From Tenggerimyces flavus (GTDB taxonomy: Bacteria > Actinomycetota > Actinomycetes > Propionibacteriales > Actinopolymorphaceae), in the NCBI RefSeq assembly GCF_016907715.1, contig NZ_JAFBCM010000001.1, forward strand, positions 2,852,001 through 2,916,000: 64,000 nucleotides of DNA, written 5' to 3'. Numbering within the stretch: position 1 is the first letter of the stretch; each line of letters starts with the position of its first letter. This document shows, piece after piece, positions 16,165 through 23,888 of this stretch. The translations under genes were made by a program, and so were the position numbers. The notes beneath the pieces were generated by a model. That model was given only the letters and a program-made list of their open reading frames with translations, was not told the DNA's origin and searched no databases.

Positions 16165-16473
16165 GTGGGGACTTACCAAGGCCGCGCTCTCGAAGCTCTG
16201 GGGGATCCGACTCGGCGGGCGATCTTCGAGCGGCTCGGCAGAGGTCCTTGCTCGGTCGGCGTCCTGGCCTCGGAGCTCCCGGTCAGCCGGCCAGCGGTTT
16301 CGCAGCACCTCAAGGTGCTCAAGCAGGCCGGGCTCGTGGTGGACCAAGCCGTGGGGACCAAGCGGGTGTATCGGATCGATCCGAAGGGGGTCGACGGCTT
16401 GCGCGGGTATTTCCAGCAGTTCTGGACGGATGCGATGGCCGCCTTTCAGCAGGCCGTCGAGGAGGAAACATGA
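16165..16473 (+). CDS. ArsR-family transcriptional repressor
   Basis: 102 aa winged helix. LEALGDPTRRAIFERL is the ArsR N-terminal helix signature, and VSRPAVSQHLKVLKQAGLV is the recognition helix-turn-helix. No cysteine cluster of a metal sensor is present; the only Cys is in GPCSVG. It therefore belongs with the non-metal ArsR proteins found beside AHSA1/SRPBCC genes. The GTG start gives MGTYQGRALEALGD. The stop overlaps the next start as ATGA, so the two are coupled. Confidence 0.92.
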   Translation: MGTYQGRALEALGDPTRRAIFERLGRGPCSVGVLASELPVSRPAVSQHLKVLKQAGLVVDQAVGTKRVYRIDPKGVDGLRGYFQQFWTDAMAAFQQAVEEET

Positions 16474-16943
16474 CGCAGCAGACAGACGACACCGTTCGGG
16501 TGCAAGTCACGGTTGACGCTCCGATCGAGCGCGCGTTCGCGGTGTTCACCGAACGGTTCGACAGTTGGTGGCCGCGCGGCCATCACCTCGGAGACGGCGA
16601 CCTGGTCGCCGCGGTCATCGAGCCGGAGAAGGGCGGCCGGTGGTACGAGCGCACCGCCGACGGCAAGGAGTGCGACTGGGGCCACGTACTCGAGTGGGAT
16701 CCGCCGCACCACGTCGCGCTGTCGTGGGACATCAAGCCGGCCTTCGATGGCGTCGATCCCGAGCGGGCCAGTCGCATCGACGTACGGTTCGAGGCCGACA
16801 CCGAGAAGCGGACGACGGTCACGCTCGTGCACTCCGAGTTCGAGAAGCACGGCGACGACTGGCAGCAGCTGCGCAACGGTGTCGGTGCGGACGACGGCTG
16901 GGGCGGCATCCTGACCGCGTACGTCGAAGCGGCCAACGCCTGA
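16470..16943 (+). CDS. AHSA1/SRPBCC domain protein
   Basis: 157 aa. It starts with the SRPBCC strand VRVQVTVDAPIERAFAVFTE and contains FDSWWPRGHHLGD, WYERTADGKECDWGHVLEWDPP, and EADTEKRTTVTLVHSEFEKHGDDW. The AHSA1 subgroup has a large hydrophobic cavity for a small ligand. Partnership with an ArsR repressor is very common. The ligand is not known. Its ATG overlaps the ArsR stop, and a strong terminator follows at 16952. Confidence 0.9.
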   Translation: MTQQTDDTVRVQVTVDAPIERAFAVFTERFDSWWPRGHHLGDGDLVAAVIEPEKGGRWYERTADGKECDWGHVLEWDPPHHVALSWDIKPAFDGVDPERASRIDVRFEADTEKRTTVTLVHSEFEKHGDDWQQLRNGVGADDGWGGILTAYVEAANA

Positions 16944-16951
16944 AGCGGAAA

Positions 16952-16977
16952 CGCCCCCGCCGTGATCGGCGGGGGCG
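16952..16977. terminator. Bidirectional terminator between AHSA1 and CorA genes
   Basis: CGCCCCCGCCG and CGGCGGGGGCG form an 11-bp perfect stem with a 4-nt loop, 8 nt after the AHSA1 stop and 6 nt from the corA stop on the other strand. Confidence 0.85.
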
Positions 16978-16983
16978 CCTCGC

Positions 16984-18132
16984 TTAGAGCCAGCCGTTGC
17001 GCTTGAAGAACCGGTGCAGGGAGAAGCACACGACGAGCATGAGTCCCAGCACCATGAAGTAGCCGAACCGCCACCGCAGCTCCGGCATGAAGTCGAAGTT
17101 CATCCCGTAGATGCCCGCGATCATCGTCGGCGACGCGATGATCGCCACCCAAGCGGAGATCTTGCGGATGTCCTCGTTCTCCGCGACCGTCAACCGGGCC
17201 AGGCTCGCCTGCAGGATCGACGTCAGCAGCTCGTCGAACGAGACCACCTGCTCACGCACCCGCGCCAAGTGGTCCTCGACGTCGCGGAAGTACTCGCGAA
17301 TGTCCGGTACGACCAGCCGCATCGGTCGCTGCGCCAGCTCGTGCAGCGGCCCCGCCAACGGCGCCACCGCCCGCTTGAGCTCGAGCACTTCACGCTTCAA
17401 GTGATAGACGCGGTCGACGCTTCGCGCACCACGGGTACCGAAAACGGCGGCCTCGAGCTCGTCAATGTCGTCTTGCAGCCGGTCCACCGCGGCCAGATAG
17501 TCGTCGACCACACCGTCGGCAACCGCGTGCAGGACGGCAGACGGGCCGAGCGCGAGGTGCTCGGCGTTGCTCTCCAGCTGCGTACGTACTTTGCCCAACG
17601 CGCCATGGTCACCGTGCCGAACGGTGACGACGAACGAGGGGCCGACGAACGCCATCACCTCGCCGGTCTGCACGATCTCCGACGTCGTCGTGCCGAGCTC
17701 GTGCGGGCAGTAGCGCACGGTCTTGAATACCGCGAACAAAGTGTCGTCGTACCGCTCCAGCTTCGGCCGCTGGTGCGCGTCCACCGCGTCCTCAACGGCC
17801 AACGGGTGCAGGTCGAACTCGTCCGCGATGCCCGCGAGCTGGTCGGCGGTCGGCTCGAACAGACCGATCCAGACGAAGCCGCCGCCCTTGCGGGCGCGAC
17901 GGACGGCATCGGTGTACGAGGTCACCTCGTACTGGCGGACGCCGTTCTTGTAGAACGCCCAGTCGACGATGGCCGACGCGGGCTCGAGGACGGAGTCGGA
18001 TTCCACGGGCGCGGGGGCGATGCCCTGCGGGGGACGTCCTCGAAGCACGCGCATCATCGCGCGTGCCCGGCGTCCGGTAAGAACCGCATTGCGGTTGCGC
18101 AGGTTGTTGGTGCTGGTGCTGGTTGCGGCCAT
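16984..18132 (-). CDS. corA: CorA-family magnesium/cobalt transporter
   Basis: 382 aa. A cytoplasmic alpha/beta domain (FVWIGLFEPTADQLAGIADEF, LHPLAVEDAVDAHQRPKLERY) and a long helical stalk lead to two C-terminal membrane helices. The selectivity motif is YGMNF (GMN at 343-345), followed by MPELRWRFGY and the last helix and a basic tail (HRFFKRNGWL). CorA forms pentameric channels for Mg2+. The ATG is preceded by GAGGAGGTGG. The roughly 390-bp upstream region contains several strong hairpins (18167-18227), so RNA-level control is plausible. Confidence 0.93.
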   Translation of the reverse strand: MAATSTSTNNLRNRNAVLTGRRARAMMRVLRGRPPQGIAPAPVESDSVLEPASAIVDWAFYKNGVRQYEVTSYTDAVRRARKGGGFVWIGLFEPTADQLAGIADEFDLHPLAVEDAVDAHQRPKLERYDDTLFAVFKTVRYCPHELGTTTSEIVQTGEVMAFVGPSFVVTVRHGDHGALGKVRTQLESNAEHLALGPSAVLHAVADGVVDDYLAAVDRLQDDIDELEAAVFGTRGARSVDRVYHLKREVLELKRAVAPLAGPLHELAQRPMRLVVPDIREYFRDVEDHLARVREQVVSFDELLTSILQASLARLTVAENEDIRKISAWVAIIASPTMIAGIYGMNFDFMPELRWRFGYFMVLGLMLVVCFSLHRFFKRNGWL

Positions 18133-18520
18133 GGTGACCACCTCCTCGTCGAACACTCTCGGGCTGCGTTCGCGACGGGTGTCGCGAACGGCGGAGGTCC
18201 TCCGAGGCCCCGCGGCTCACCGCGGGCCGGGAAGGCCGACGATCAGCGTTTGAGACGGGAATGGCGACGGAGGACGCAGGTACTCTGTTGATCGGCAGGA
18301 TTCACCGGGTCCACCTCCTCGCCGCCGGGCCCTTGCCGGGCGTCACGTGTATGAGGCCGCAGCCAAAGGGGAAACCCGTCTGCGGACAGGCGAAGACGGC
18401 CCCCTCAAACACACGACCGCCGGCAAGCCTACCAGCGGGGAGCGGTGGTCTTGGGGCATCCTTCGTGAACATCTTCATCACCCGGCGTCCGGCCATCGCG
18501 GCCGGAGGAGAGGGCGAACC
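18133..18520. promoter_or_regulatory. Structured region upstream of corA (minus) and the GSP17M-like gene (plus)
   Basis: This 388-bp divergent gap has no gene. Next to the corA ribosome-binding site, three perfect hairpins follow one another: CGTTCGCGAC-gggt-GTCGCGAACG (18167-18190), GGAGG-t-CCTCC (about 18193-18203) and CCCGCGG-ctca-CCGCGGG (about 18209-18226). On the minus strand, phrases at about 18250-18320 (GGACCCGGTGAATCC, AGAGTACC, CCCGTCTCAAACGC) loosely resemble parts of c-di-AMP (ydaO) riboswitches. I could not confirm a known class. On the plus strand CCGCAG and CTGCGG pair inside a longer stem at about 18350-18410. Confidence 0.45.
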
Positions 18521-18994
18521 ATGTCCCTGCCACTTCCCGAACCGCCCACCGGTCTGCCCGTCGGTTCGTACCCGAACTACGCCGAGGCGCAGCGTGCGGT
18601 GGACTATCTGTCCGACCAGAAGTTCCCCGTGGAGCAGGTGACGATCGTCGGGAGCGACCTGCGACTCGTCGAGCGCGTCACCGGCCGGATCACCCAGGGC
18701 AGCGCAATCCTGGCGGGCGCCGGAAGCGGAGCTTGGTTCGGTCTGTTCGTCGGCGTCCTGATGTCCCTGCTGCCGCCTTCGAACTTCCTGCTGATCATCC
18801 TCGGCGTCGTCATCGGTGCGCTGTTCGGCCTGATCTTCGGTTGGGTCGGCTACCGCGCGACCGGCGGCAACCGTGACTTCACCTCGCGTACGCAGGTCGT
18901 CGCCGCCAAGTACGACGTGCTCTGCAACCCGCACCATGCCGAAGAAGCGCGCAACCATCTCGCGCAGCTCGCGCTGAAGACCGGGACGCTGTGA
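18521..18994 (+). CDS. General stress protein 17M-like membrane protein
   Basis: 157 aa. The N-terminal GSP17M-like domain is GSYPNYAEAQRAVDYLSDQKFPVEQVTIVGSD. Two glycine-rich membrane helices follow (about 65-85, AILAGAGSGAWFGLFVGVLM, and about 90-112, FLLIILGVVIGALFGLIFGW), then a short hydrophilic end (YDVLCNPHHAEEARNHL). GGAGGAGAGGG lies upstream of the ATG. Function is unknown; the domain is found in general stress proteins. The stop is overlapped by the GTG of the next gene (GTGA), so the phosphatase is probably co-translated. Confidence 0.85.
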   Translation: MSLPLPEPPTGLPVGSYPNYAEAQRAVDYLSDQKFPVEQVTIVGSDLRLVERVTGRITQGSAILAGAGSGAWFGLFVGVLMSLLPPSNFLLIILGVVIGALFGLIFGWVGYRATGGNRDFTSRTQVVAAKYDVLCNPHHAEEARNHLAQLALKTGTL

Positions 18995-19560
18995 CCGAAG
19001 GCGCCGAGCTCTGGATCGCTCGTCACGGCGAGACCGAGTGGAGCCGTACGCATCGCCACACCAGTACGACCGATCTCCCGCTGACGTCGGCGGGAGAGCA
19101 AGCCGCGAAGGCGCTCGCGGAACGGCTGGCCGGCACCACGTTCGACCTGGTGCTGACCAGCCCGCTGCAGCGCGCTCGGCAGACCGCCCGGCTCGCCGGC
19201 TTCGGCGACCGGGCGGTGGTCGATCCGGACGCGCACGAGTGGCGGTACGGCGAGTACGAGGGCAGGACCACCGCCGAGATCCGCGAGACCGTCCCGGGTT
19301 GGACGGTCTTCAGAGCGCCGTCGCCCGGCGGCGAGACCGCTGCCGACGTTGCCGCACGCGTGGATCGGCTGATCGCGCGGGTGCGGCGCGAGGCGACGAC
19401 GGCACTGTTGTTCGCGCATGGGCATGTGTTGCGCGTCCTCGCCGCACGCTGGGTCGACCTGCCACCCGAGGCCGGCGCCCATCTGGTGTTGAACGTCGCG
19501 ACGCTCAGCGTGCTGGGCTGGGAGCGCGACACTCCCGCGGTGGAACGCTGGAACTCCTGA
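18991..19560 (+). CDS. Histidine phosphatase family protein
   Basis: 189 aa. The catalytic RHGET motif is at residues 11-15 (ELWIARHGETEWS). The second arginine is in TSPLQRARQTA, the catalytic glutamate region is HEWRYGEYEGRTTAEI and the second histidine is in FAHGHVLRVLAARW. Small members act as phosphoglycerate-mutase-like or broad phosphomonoesterases. The GTG start overlaps the upstream stop by 4 nt. Confidence 0.92.
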   Translation: MTEGAELWIARHGETEWSRTHRHTSTTDLPLTSAGEQAAKALAERLAGTTFDLVLTSPLQRARQTARLAGFGDRAVVDPDAHEWRYGEYEGRTTAEIRETVPGWTVFRAPSPGGETAADVAARVDRLIARVRREATTALLFAHGHVLRVLAARWVDLPPEAGAHLVLNVATLSVLGWERDTPAVERWNS

Positions 19561-19596
19561 CCCGCTGTCTGCCTGGCAACCGAGCGACCGAGTCCG

Positions 19597-20421
19597 TCAG
19601 GTCGTCGGCGACGTGTACTTGCTCAAGGTGAGGACGGCGCCCTGCGGGTCCTTGATCACGGCGGTGCGGACGGGGCCGGCATCGTAGGCGGGAACGATCA
19701 CCTCGGCGCCGCCCTTGGTCGCCCGATCCAGCGCGGCGTCAGTGTTTTCGACGCTGAACGTGATGCCCCAGGTCGGCGGCGTCTCGTCGGTGACCTCGCT
19801 CATCCAGGCGACGACGTCCCAGAAGCCGTCGGGTGCCTGGTCGGCGGCCTGGCGCTCGCGGATGTTCGGGTCGAAGTTCGCGAGCAGGTCGCCGTACCCG
19901 TCCAGCTTCCACATCCAGCTCTTGCCGAACCCGAAGTCGATCTCGTCCGCGTGCCAGCCGAACACCTCGCCGTAGAAGGCCTTCGCGCCCTCGACATCGG
20001 TGGTCTGGAGGTCGTTGAAGTTCCAGGAACCGGGCTCGTTGATCCGGTCGGCGCCGCGGTGGTCGCCGGGCTGCCAGAGCTGGAGCCTCGCGCCCGCCGG
20101 ATCGGCGATCGTGGCCGAGCGGCCGTCCTGGCCGAGGTCGTACGGGCTGACGAGGACCGTTCCGCCCGCCTTCGCGGCGCGTTGGGCGACCTCGTCCACG
20201 TCGTCGACCCAGACGTAGGTGTTCCAGGTCGCCGGCGCTTCTTGGTCAGCGGCCGTGATCGCGCCGGCGTACCCGTCGCGCAGTTTGGCCATCGCGTACC
20301 CGCTGCCGTCGTGGGTCTCGTACGTCCAGCCGAACAGCTTCGTGTAGAAGGCTTGCGCCGCGGCCGGGGCGGGCTGGGTGGTGTCGACCCAGCAGGGCAC
20401 ACCGTGCATGTATCGGTCCAT
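19597..20421 (-). CDS. VOC family protein with two glyoxalase-like domains
   Basis: 274 aa made of two VOC modules. The first begins GVPCWVDTTQPAPAAAQAFY with KLFGWTYE, and the second begins WNFNDLQTTDVEGAKAFYGEVFGWHAD. Paired beta-alpha-beta-beta-beta units form a cavity, often metal-binding. Two-domain proteins of this type are annotated as hydroxylases or glyoxalase-like, but the ligand is unknown. It lies 10 nt downstream of the Nudix gene and is probably the last gene of the RecB-like-Nudix-VOC operon. Confidence 0.88.
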   Translation of the reverse strand: MDRYMHGVPCWVDTTQPAPAAAQAFYTKLFGWTYETHDGSGYAMAKLRDGYAGAITAADQEAPATWNTYVWVDDVDEVAQRAAKAGGTVLVSPYDLGQDGRSATIADPAGARLQLWQPGDHRGADRINEPGSWNFNDLQTTDVEGAKAFYGEVFGWHADEIDFGFGKSWMWKLDGYGDLLANFDPNIRERQAADQAPDGFWDVVAWMSEVTDETPPTWGITFSVENTDAALDRATKGGAEVIVPAYDAGPVRTAVIKDPQGAVLTLSKYTSPTT

Positions 20422-20431
20422 GACGCTGACG

Positions 20432-20872
20432 CTATGCAGGCTTCCGGTCAGTTTCTGGCCTGAATCGTCGGGGAAGTTGCCGCCAGGCGGTGAGAGTCTC
20501 GAGGAGTCCCGGGGTGAGCGGGAGGTCTTCGAGCTCCTCGCCGGTGACCCACCGCACCTCGCTCGCGTCGTCGCCGGCGGTGGGGTGGGGGTCGCCGACG
20601 AGCGTGGCGGCGTAGTCGTCGATGACGTACACCTCGTCGTCGGTGCGGCCGGGGCGTTCGACCGAGCCGATCAGCTGGCCGACGCGTACGGTCAGGCCGG
20701 TCTCCTCCCGTACCTCCCGGGCGGTGGCCTCTGCGCCGGACTCGCCCGGCTCGACCCGCCCGCCCGGTACCGACCACAGGCCTTCGGACGGCGGCCTACC
20801 GCGCCGGATGAGCAGCAGTCGGCCTTGGTCGTCGTGCACGAGTGCGCCCACGCAGGGCACTCGGGTCGGCAT
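20432..20872 (-). CDS. Nudix hydrolase
   Basis: 146 aa. The Nudix box GGRVEPGESGAEATAREVREETGL (GX5EX7REUXEEXGU) begins at about residue 38 and is complete. Substrate is a nucleoside diphosphate linked to another moiety; which one cannot be said. The ATG (MPTRVPCVGALVHD) overlaps the stop of the upstream RecB-like gene as TGATG, so the two are translationally coupled. Coupling with a nuclease suggests a housekeeping role in nucleotide metabolism, which is inference. Confidence 0.92.
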   Translation of the reverse strand: MPTRVPCVGALVHDDQGRLLLIRRGRPPSEGLWSVPGGRVEPGESGAEATAREVREETGLTVRVGQLIGSVERPGRTDDEVYVIDDYAATLVGDPHPTAGDDASEVRWVTGEELEDLPLTPGLLETLTAWRQLPRRFRPETDRKPA

Positions 20873-21777
20873 CAGACCTCCGGGTCCAGGCCGTCCCAGG
20901 GGCGGTGGGACGTGTAGGCGCGGCGGCCTTCGGGGCAGTGGTTGGCGAAGTCGCACCACTGGCACTGCGATCCGACGATCGGCGGAAACACCCGATCCTT
21001 GGCGGCGTCGTCGAGCCCGGCGCGGAACGCCTGCTCGGCGGCGTACGCCTCCTCGCCAATGCTCTCCGCGCGGAGCAGGTGGCGCGTGATCGACTCGGGG
21101 GAGTGCTCCCAGGAGGCGACGCGTCCGGTGGGCAGGTGGTGCAGCTCGACCCGCCGGCAGCGCCTGCGGAGCGTCCGTGCCGCCGCGGCCGCGTAGACCG
21201 CGAGGGCGAGCGAGGTACGGGCGTCGTCGGTGTCGAGGACGTGCCGGCCGGTCTTGTAGTCGACGATGACGAGCTCGACCGCGCTGACCTCGCGTACCGG
21301 GCCGTCGGTGTCGGGATCGTCGGCGGGGATCAGCCGTTCGTCGATCCGGTCGACCCGTCCAGACAGGGCGAGCGTCGAGGTGGTGAGGGCGACGGTGCGT
21401 TCGACGCCTTTGGGCTCGTCGGCCGGATCGAGACCGGTGGTGTAGGTCTCGACCAGTCGCCTCGCGTGTTGGCGCCAGCGGTAGCTCTGCGCCTCGTCGC
21501 GGAAGCCGTCCTCCAGCCAGCCTCGCTCGACCAGCTCGCCGGCGGCCTCGACGGTGCGGTGCTCGAGCGGGAGCCGCCACCAGGAGGCGAGCGCGGTGTG
21601 GACGGCCGCCCCGAGGCTGTTGTGCGCCCAGGGCGGACCCTTCGGCGGTGGCGGCCGGTCGAGGTAGGTGAACCGGTACCGCCGCGGACAGTCGAGCCAG
21701 CCGAGCAACCTGGTCGGAGTCGCGCGAAACAGCCGGCGTGGCATCTGCTCGAAGCCGAGCTGTTCGGGCGCGGTCAT
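20872..21777 (-). CDS. RecB-like PD-(D/E)XK nuclease with Fe-S cysteines
   Basis: 301 aa single-domain member of the Cas4/RecB nuclease group. The nuclease core reads LSGRVDRIDE and ELVIVDYKTGR (D and ExK), preceded by GAAVHTAL (motif I His). Four cysteines that would hold a [4Fe-4S] cluster are at 30 (LDCPRRYRF), 272, 275 and 281 (CQWCDFANHC), the AddB/Cas4 arrangement. No helicase part is present. The second of two nearby ATG codons was chosen because AGGA lies 8 nt upstream. The family may process single-stranded DNA ends; it is the first gene of a minus-strand operon with Nudix and VOC genes. Confidence 0.85.
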   Translation of the reverse strand: MTAPEQLGFEQMPRRLFRATPTRLLGWLDCPRRYRFTYLDRPPPPKGPPWAHNSLGAAVHTALASWWRLPLEHRTVEAAGELVERGWLEDGFRDEAQSYRWRQHARRLVETYTTGLDPADEPKGVERTVALTTSTLALSGRVDRIDERLIPADDPDTDGPVREVSAVELVIVDYKTGRHVLDTDDARTSLALAVYAAAAARTLRRRCRRVELHHLPTGRVASWEHSPESITRHLLRAESIGEEAYAAEQAFRAGLDDAAKDRVFPPIVGSQCQWCDFANHCPEGRRAYTSHRPWDGLDPEV

Positions 21778-22260
21778 GTAGGCCATCCTCGCAGCGACCA
21801 CCCCCAGCCTCGCCGCGGCCACGCTGGTCGGGATGGCGGTGGCGGCGGTCTGGTGGAGATCGGGGAGAGGGGTTGGAGGCGTGGTGGCTGCGGAGATCGC
21901 GAGGGCGGTGTTTGGCGGTGACGTCGGGTGGCGCGCGTGGGTGCCGCGGTGGCGTGAATGGGCAAGGGGGTAAGCGATGCTGGCGTGCATCGGTGCTGTG
22001 GGAACGCGGTGTGGTTGCGGGTGGAGGTCATCGTCGGGGCTCCGATGGGGGGTGGCGGGGGACCGCGGGTGAGGACGCTCGCTCGTCAGAGCTCGCACTC
22101 GTGGGCGTGGGCGGCATGGTCGGGCCGAGTGGTGGGCAGCGGTGGCGGCGTCGTCGGTCGCAGGCGAGGTGGCTTGCCCAGGCGCGATGGCGAGTGGAGG
22201 GCTGTGGCTGCGAATGGCCAACGGGGGTGGGGATGTCGGCGTGGAGTGGTGGGTGGGCGG
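21778..22260. other. Strand-skewed gap without a gene
   Basis: This 483-bp gap lies between the RecB-like gene and marC, both on the minus strand. From about 21900 the plus strand is strongly enriched in G and T with many GTGG and GGGT runs (for example about 22220-22258). The open frames translate to His/Pro/Thr-rich low-complexity text with no family pattern. It could hold G-quadruplex-forming DNA. I see no promoter or repeat unit in it. Confidence 0.5.
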
Positions 22261-22875
22261 TTAGGGCTCGGCGACGAAGGAGCGGATGGCGTCGGCGATC
22301 AGCTGCACGGCGATGGCCGAGACCAGCAGGCCCGAGATGCGCGTCACCAGCGTGACTCCGCTGTCCTTGATCAACCGAATGATCAGCACCGAGTAGCGCA
22401 TCGACAGCCACAGCATCACGTGGACGGCCACGATGGCCAGGGCCACGGAGGCGAACGTGCGGACCGAGTCCACCTGTCGCGAGAACACCATCGTCGCCAC
22501 GATCGCGCCCGGCCCCGCTAACAGCGGCGTACCCAATGGCACCAGGGCGACGTTCACGTCCGCTGTCGCCGACGGCTCGGAGGCGCGCCCGGTGAGCAGC
22601 TCCAAGGCAACGAGCAGCAGCAACAGGCCACCGGCTCCCTGCAACGCGGGCAGGCTGATGTGCAGGTAGCTCAGGATGCTCTGCCCGAAGATCGCGAACG
22701 CCACGATCACCGTGAACGCCACCGCCACCGCTTGCCAGGCTGCCCGGCGGCGGACGCCCACGGTCTTGCCGGAGGTCAGGGCGAGGAAGATCGGGATCGT
22801 GCCCGGCGGGTCCATGATCACCGCGAGCGTGATCGCGACCTCGCCGAAGAGCTGCCAGTCGAGCAGGTTCCTCAT
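22261..22875 (-). CDS. MarC-family integral membrane protein
   Basis: 204 aa with six hydrophobic segments. The family signatures AVIMDPPGTIPIFLAL (residues about 19-34) and PLGTPLLAGPGAIVATMVF are present. MarC-type proteins were once linked to multiple antibiotic resistance, but their substrate is not established. It is the last gene of the minus-strand set DUF6758-PHP-MarC, separated from PHP by 124 bp with a hairpin at 22911-22942. Confidence 0.92.
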   Translation of the reverse strand: MRNLLDWQLFGEVAITLAVIMDPPGTIPIFLALTSGKTVGVRRRAAWQAVAVAFTVIVAFAIFGQSILSYLHISLPALQGAGGLLLLLVALELLTGRASEPSATADVNVALVPLGTPLLAGPGAIVATMVFSRQVDSVRTFASVALAIVAVHVMLWLSMRYSVLIIRLIKDSGVTLVTRISGLLVSAIAVQLIADAIRSFVAEP

Positions 22876-22910
22876 CCGCGTAGCCCAGCTTCAGCGTGTC
22901 CGTCTCCCCA

Positions 22911-22942
22911 GGTCAGTGCGAGGCGAGCCCTCGCGACTGACC
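22911..22942. terminator. Hairpin between PHP and marC genes
   Basis: GGTCAGT and ACTGACC at the ends, with inner CGAGG and CCTCG, form an interrupted 12-bp stem. It lies 58 nt downstream of the PHP stop on the minus strand and 36 nt upstream of the marC start. Confidence 0.5.
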
Positions 22943-22999
22943 CAAGAATGACGAACGAGCGATTCGAACGCCAGTGCGAAACAAGAGGCTGGGGATAAC

Positions 23000-23878
23000 T
23001 CATGGCAGATAAGGCGTAGCCGCGGACCGATCCGAAGCCTCGGAGTTCTTCGCGGCGACCTCCAACAACCGCTCGAACTGCTCCGGCGACGTCGTACAGC
23101 TCCCCAGATCGTGGTCCGTCTTCCCCGCCCCGTGATAGTCCGAGGATCCCGTAGCGATCAGCCCCAGCGAGGAAGTCAGCGACCGCAGCGCCTCCCGCGT
23201 CGCCGGGTCGTGGTCGTGATGATCCACCTCCACCCCGGCCAACCCCAGCGCAGCGAAGTCCGCGAGCACCGAAGGCGTCAACACCGACCGGCTCCCGCGT
23301 CCCCACGGATGCGCCAGAACGGGCACCCCACCAGCCTCGATCACGAACCGAATCGTCGACTCCGGATCCGGCGCGTACCGCGTGATGTAGCCCGGCTTCC
23401 CCTCGGCGAGCCACCGGTCGAACGCCTCCTTGCGCGACGCGACATACCCGCGCGCCACCAGCGCGTCCGCGATGTGCGGCCGGCCGAGCGACGTCGCCTC
23501 CACCGACTCCGCCGCGACGTCCTCGAGCGTCAGGTTCACGCCCAGCGCCGCGAGCCGCTCGAGGATCAGCGGCACCCGCGCGTTCCGGCCCTCGCGGACT
23601 CGTTCCAGCTCGTTCTGCAACGTCGGGTCGGTCGGGTCGGGCAGGTACGCGAGCAGGTGGACGCCCATGTGCCCGAACCGGCAGGAGATCTCCGCGCCGA
23701 CGATCAGCCCGACGCGGAGCCGTTCGGCCTCGGCGCGCGCCTCGTCCCAGCCGATGAACGTGTCGTGGTCGGTCAACGCCACGACGTCCAACCCCGCCGC
23801 CGAAGCGGCCTGGATCAGCTCGACCGGCGAATCGGTCCCGTCGGAACGGCTCGTATGAGCGTGCAGATCGATGCGCAC
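23000..23878 (-). CDS. PHP-domain metal-dependent phosphoesterase
   Basis: 292 aa. The four PHP motifs are visible: DLHAHTSRSDG (residues 4-14), VVALTDHDTF, VGAEISCRF, and the C-terminal GVPVLAHPWG with IATGSSDYHG. The layout matches the YciV/RnmM-like group, whose members hydrolyse 3',5'-nucleoside bisphosphates or trim short RNAs. The GTG start is preceded by a TAGCGT box 7 nt upstream. A 14-bp palindrome (GAACGCTAGCGTTC, 23884-23897) spans the stop of the preceding gene. Confidence 0.92.
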   Translation of the reverse strand: MRIDLHAHTSRSDGTDSPVELIQAASAAGLDVVALTDHDTFIGWDEARAEAERLRVGLIVGAEISCRFGHMGVHLLAYLPDPTDPTLQNELERVREGRNARVPLILERLAALGVNLTLEDVAAESVEATSLGRPHIADALVARGYVASRKEAFDRWLAEGKPGYITRYAPDPESTIRFVIEAGGVPVLAHPWGRGSRSVLTPSVLADFAALGLAGVEVDHHDHDPATREALRSLTSSLGLIATGSSDYHGAGKTDHDLGSCTTSPEQFERLLEVAAKNSEASDRSAATPYLP

Positions 23879-23888
23879 GCCCCGAACG

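Noticed and set aside
18133..18520. M-box (ykoK) magnesium riboswitch upstream of corA
   Set aside because: The conserved GGTGAGGCTCC block and the downstream pairing partners could not be found; only generic hairpins remain.
21778..22221. N-terminal extension of the RecB-like nuclease to 22221
   Set aside because: The extension is His/Pro/Thr low-complexity sequence without family similarity; the nuclease family begins at the MTAPEQLGF start.
22872..22999. tRNA-like GTTCGAATC text
   Set aside because: The reverse strand has GCGTTCGAATCGC but no acceptor stem or anticodon arm fits around it.
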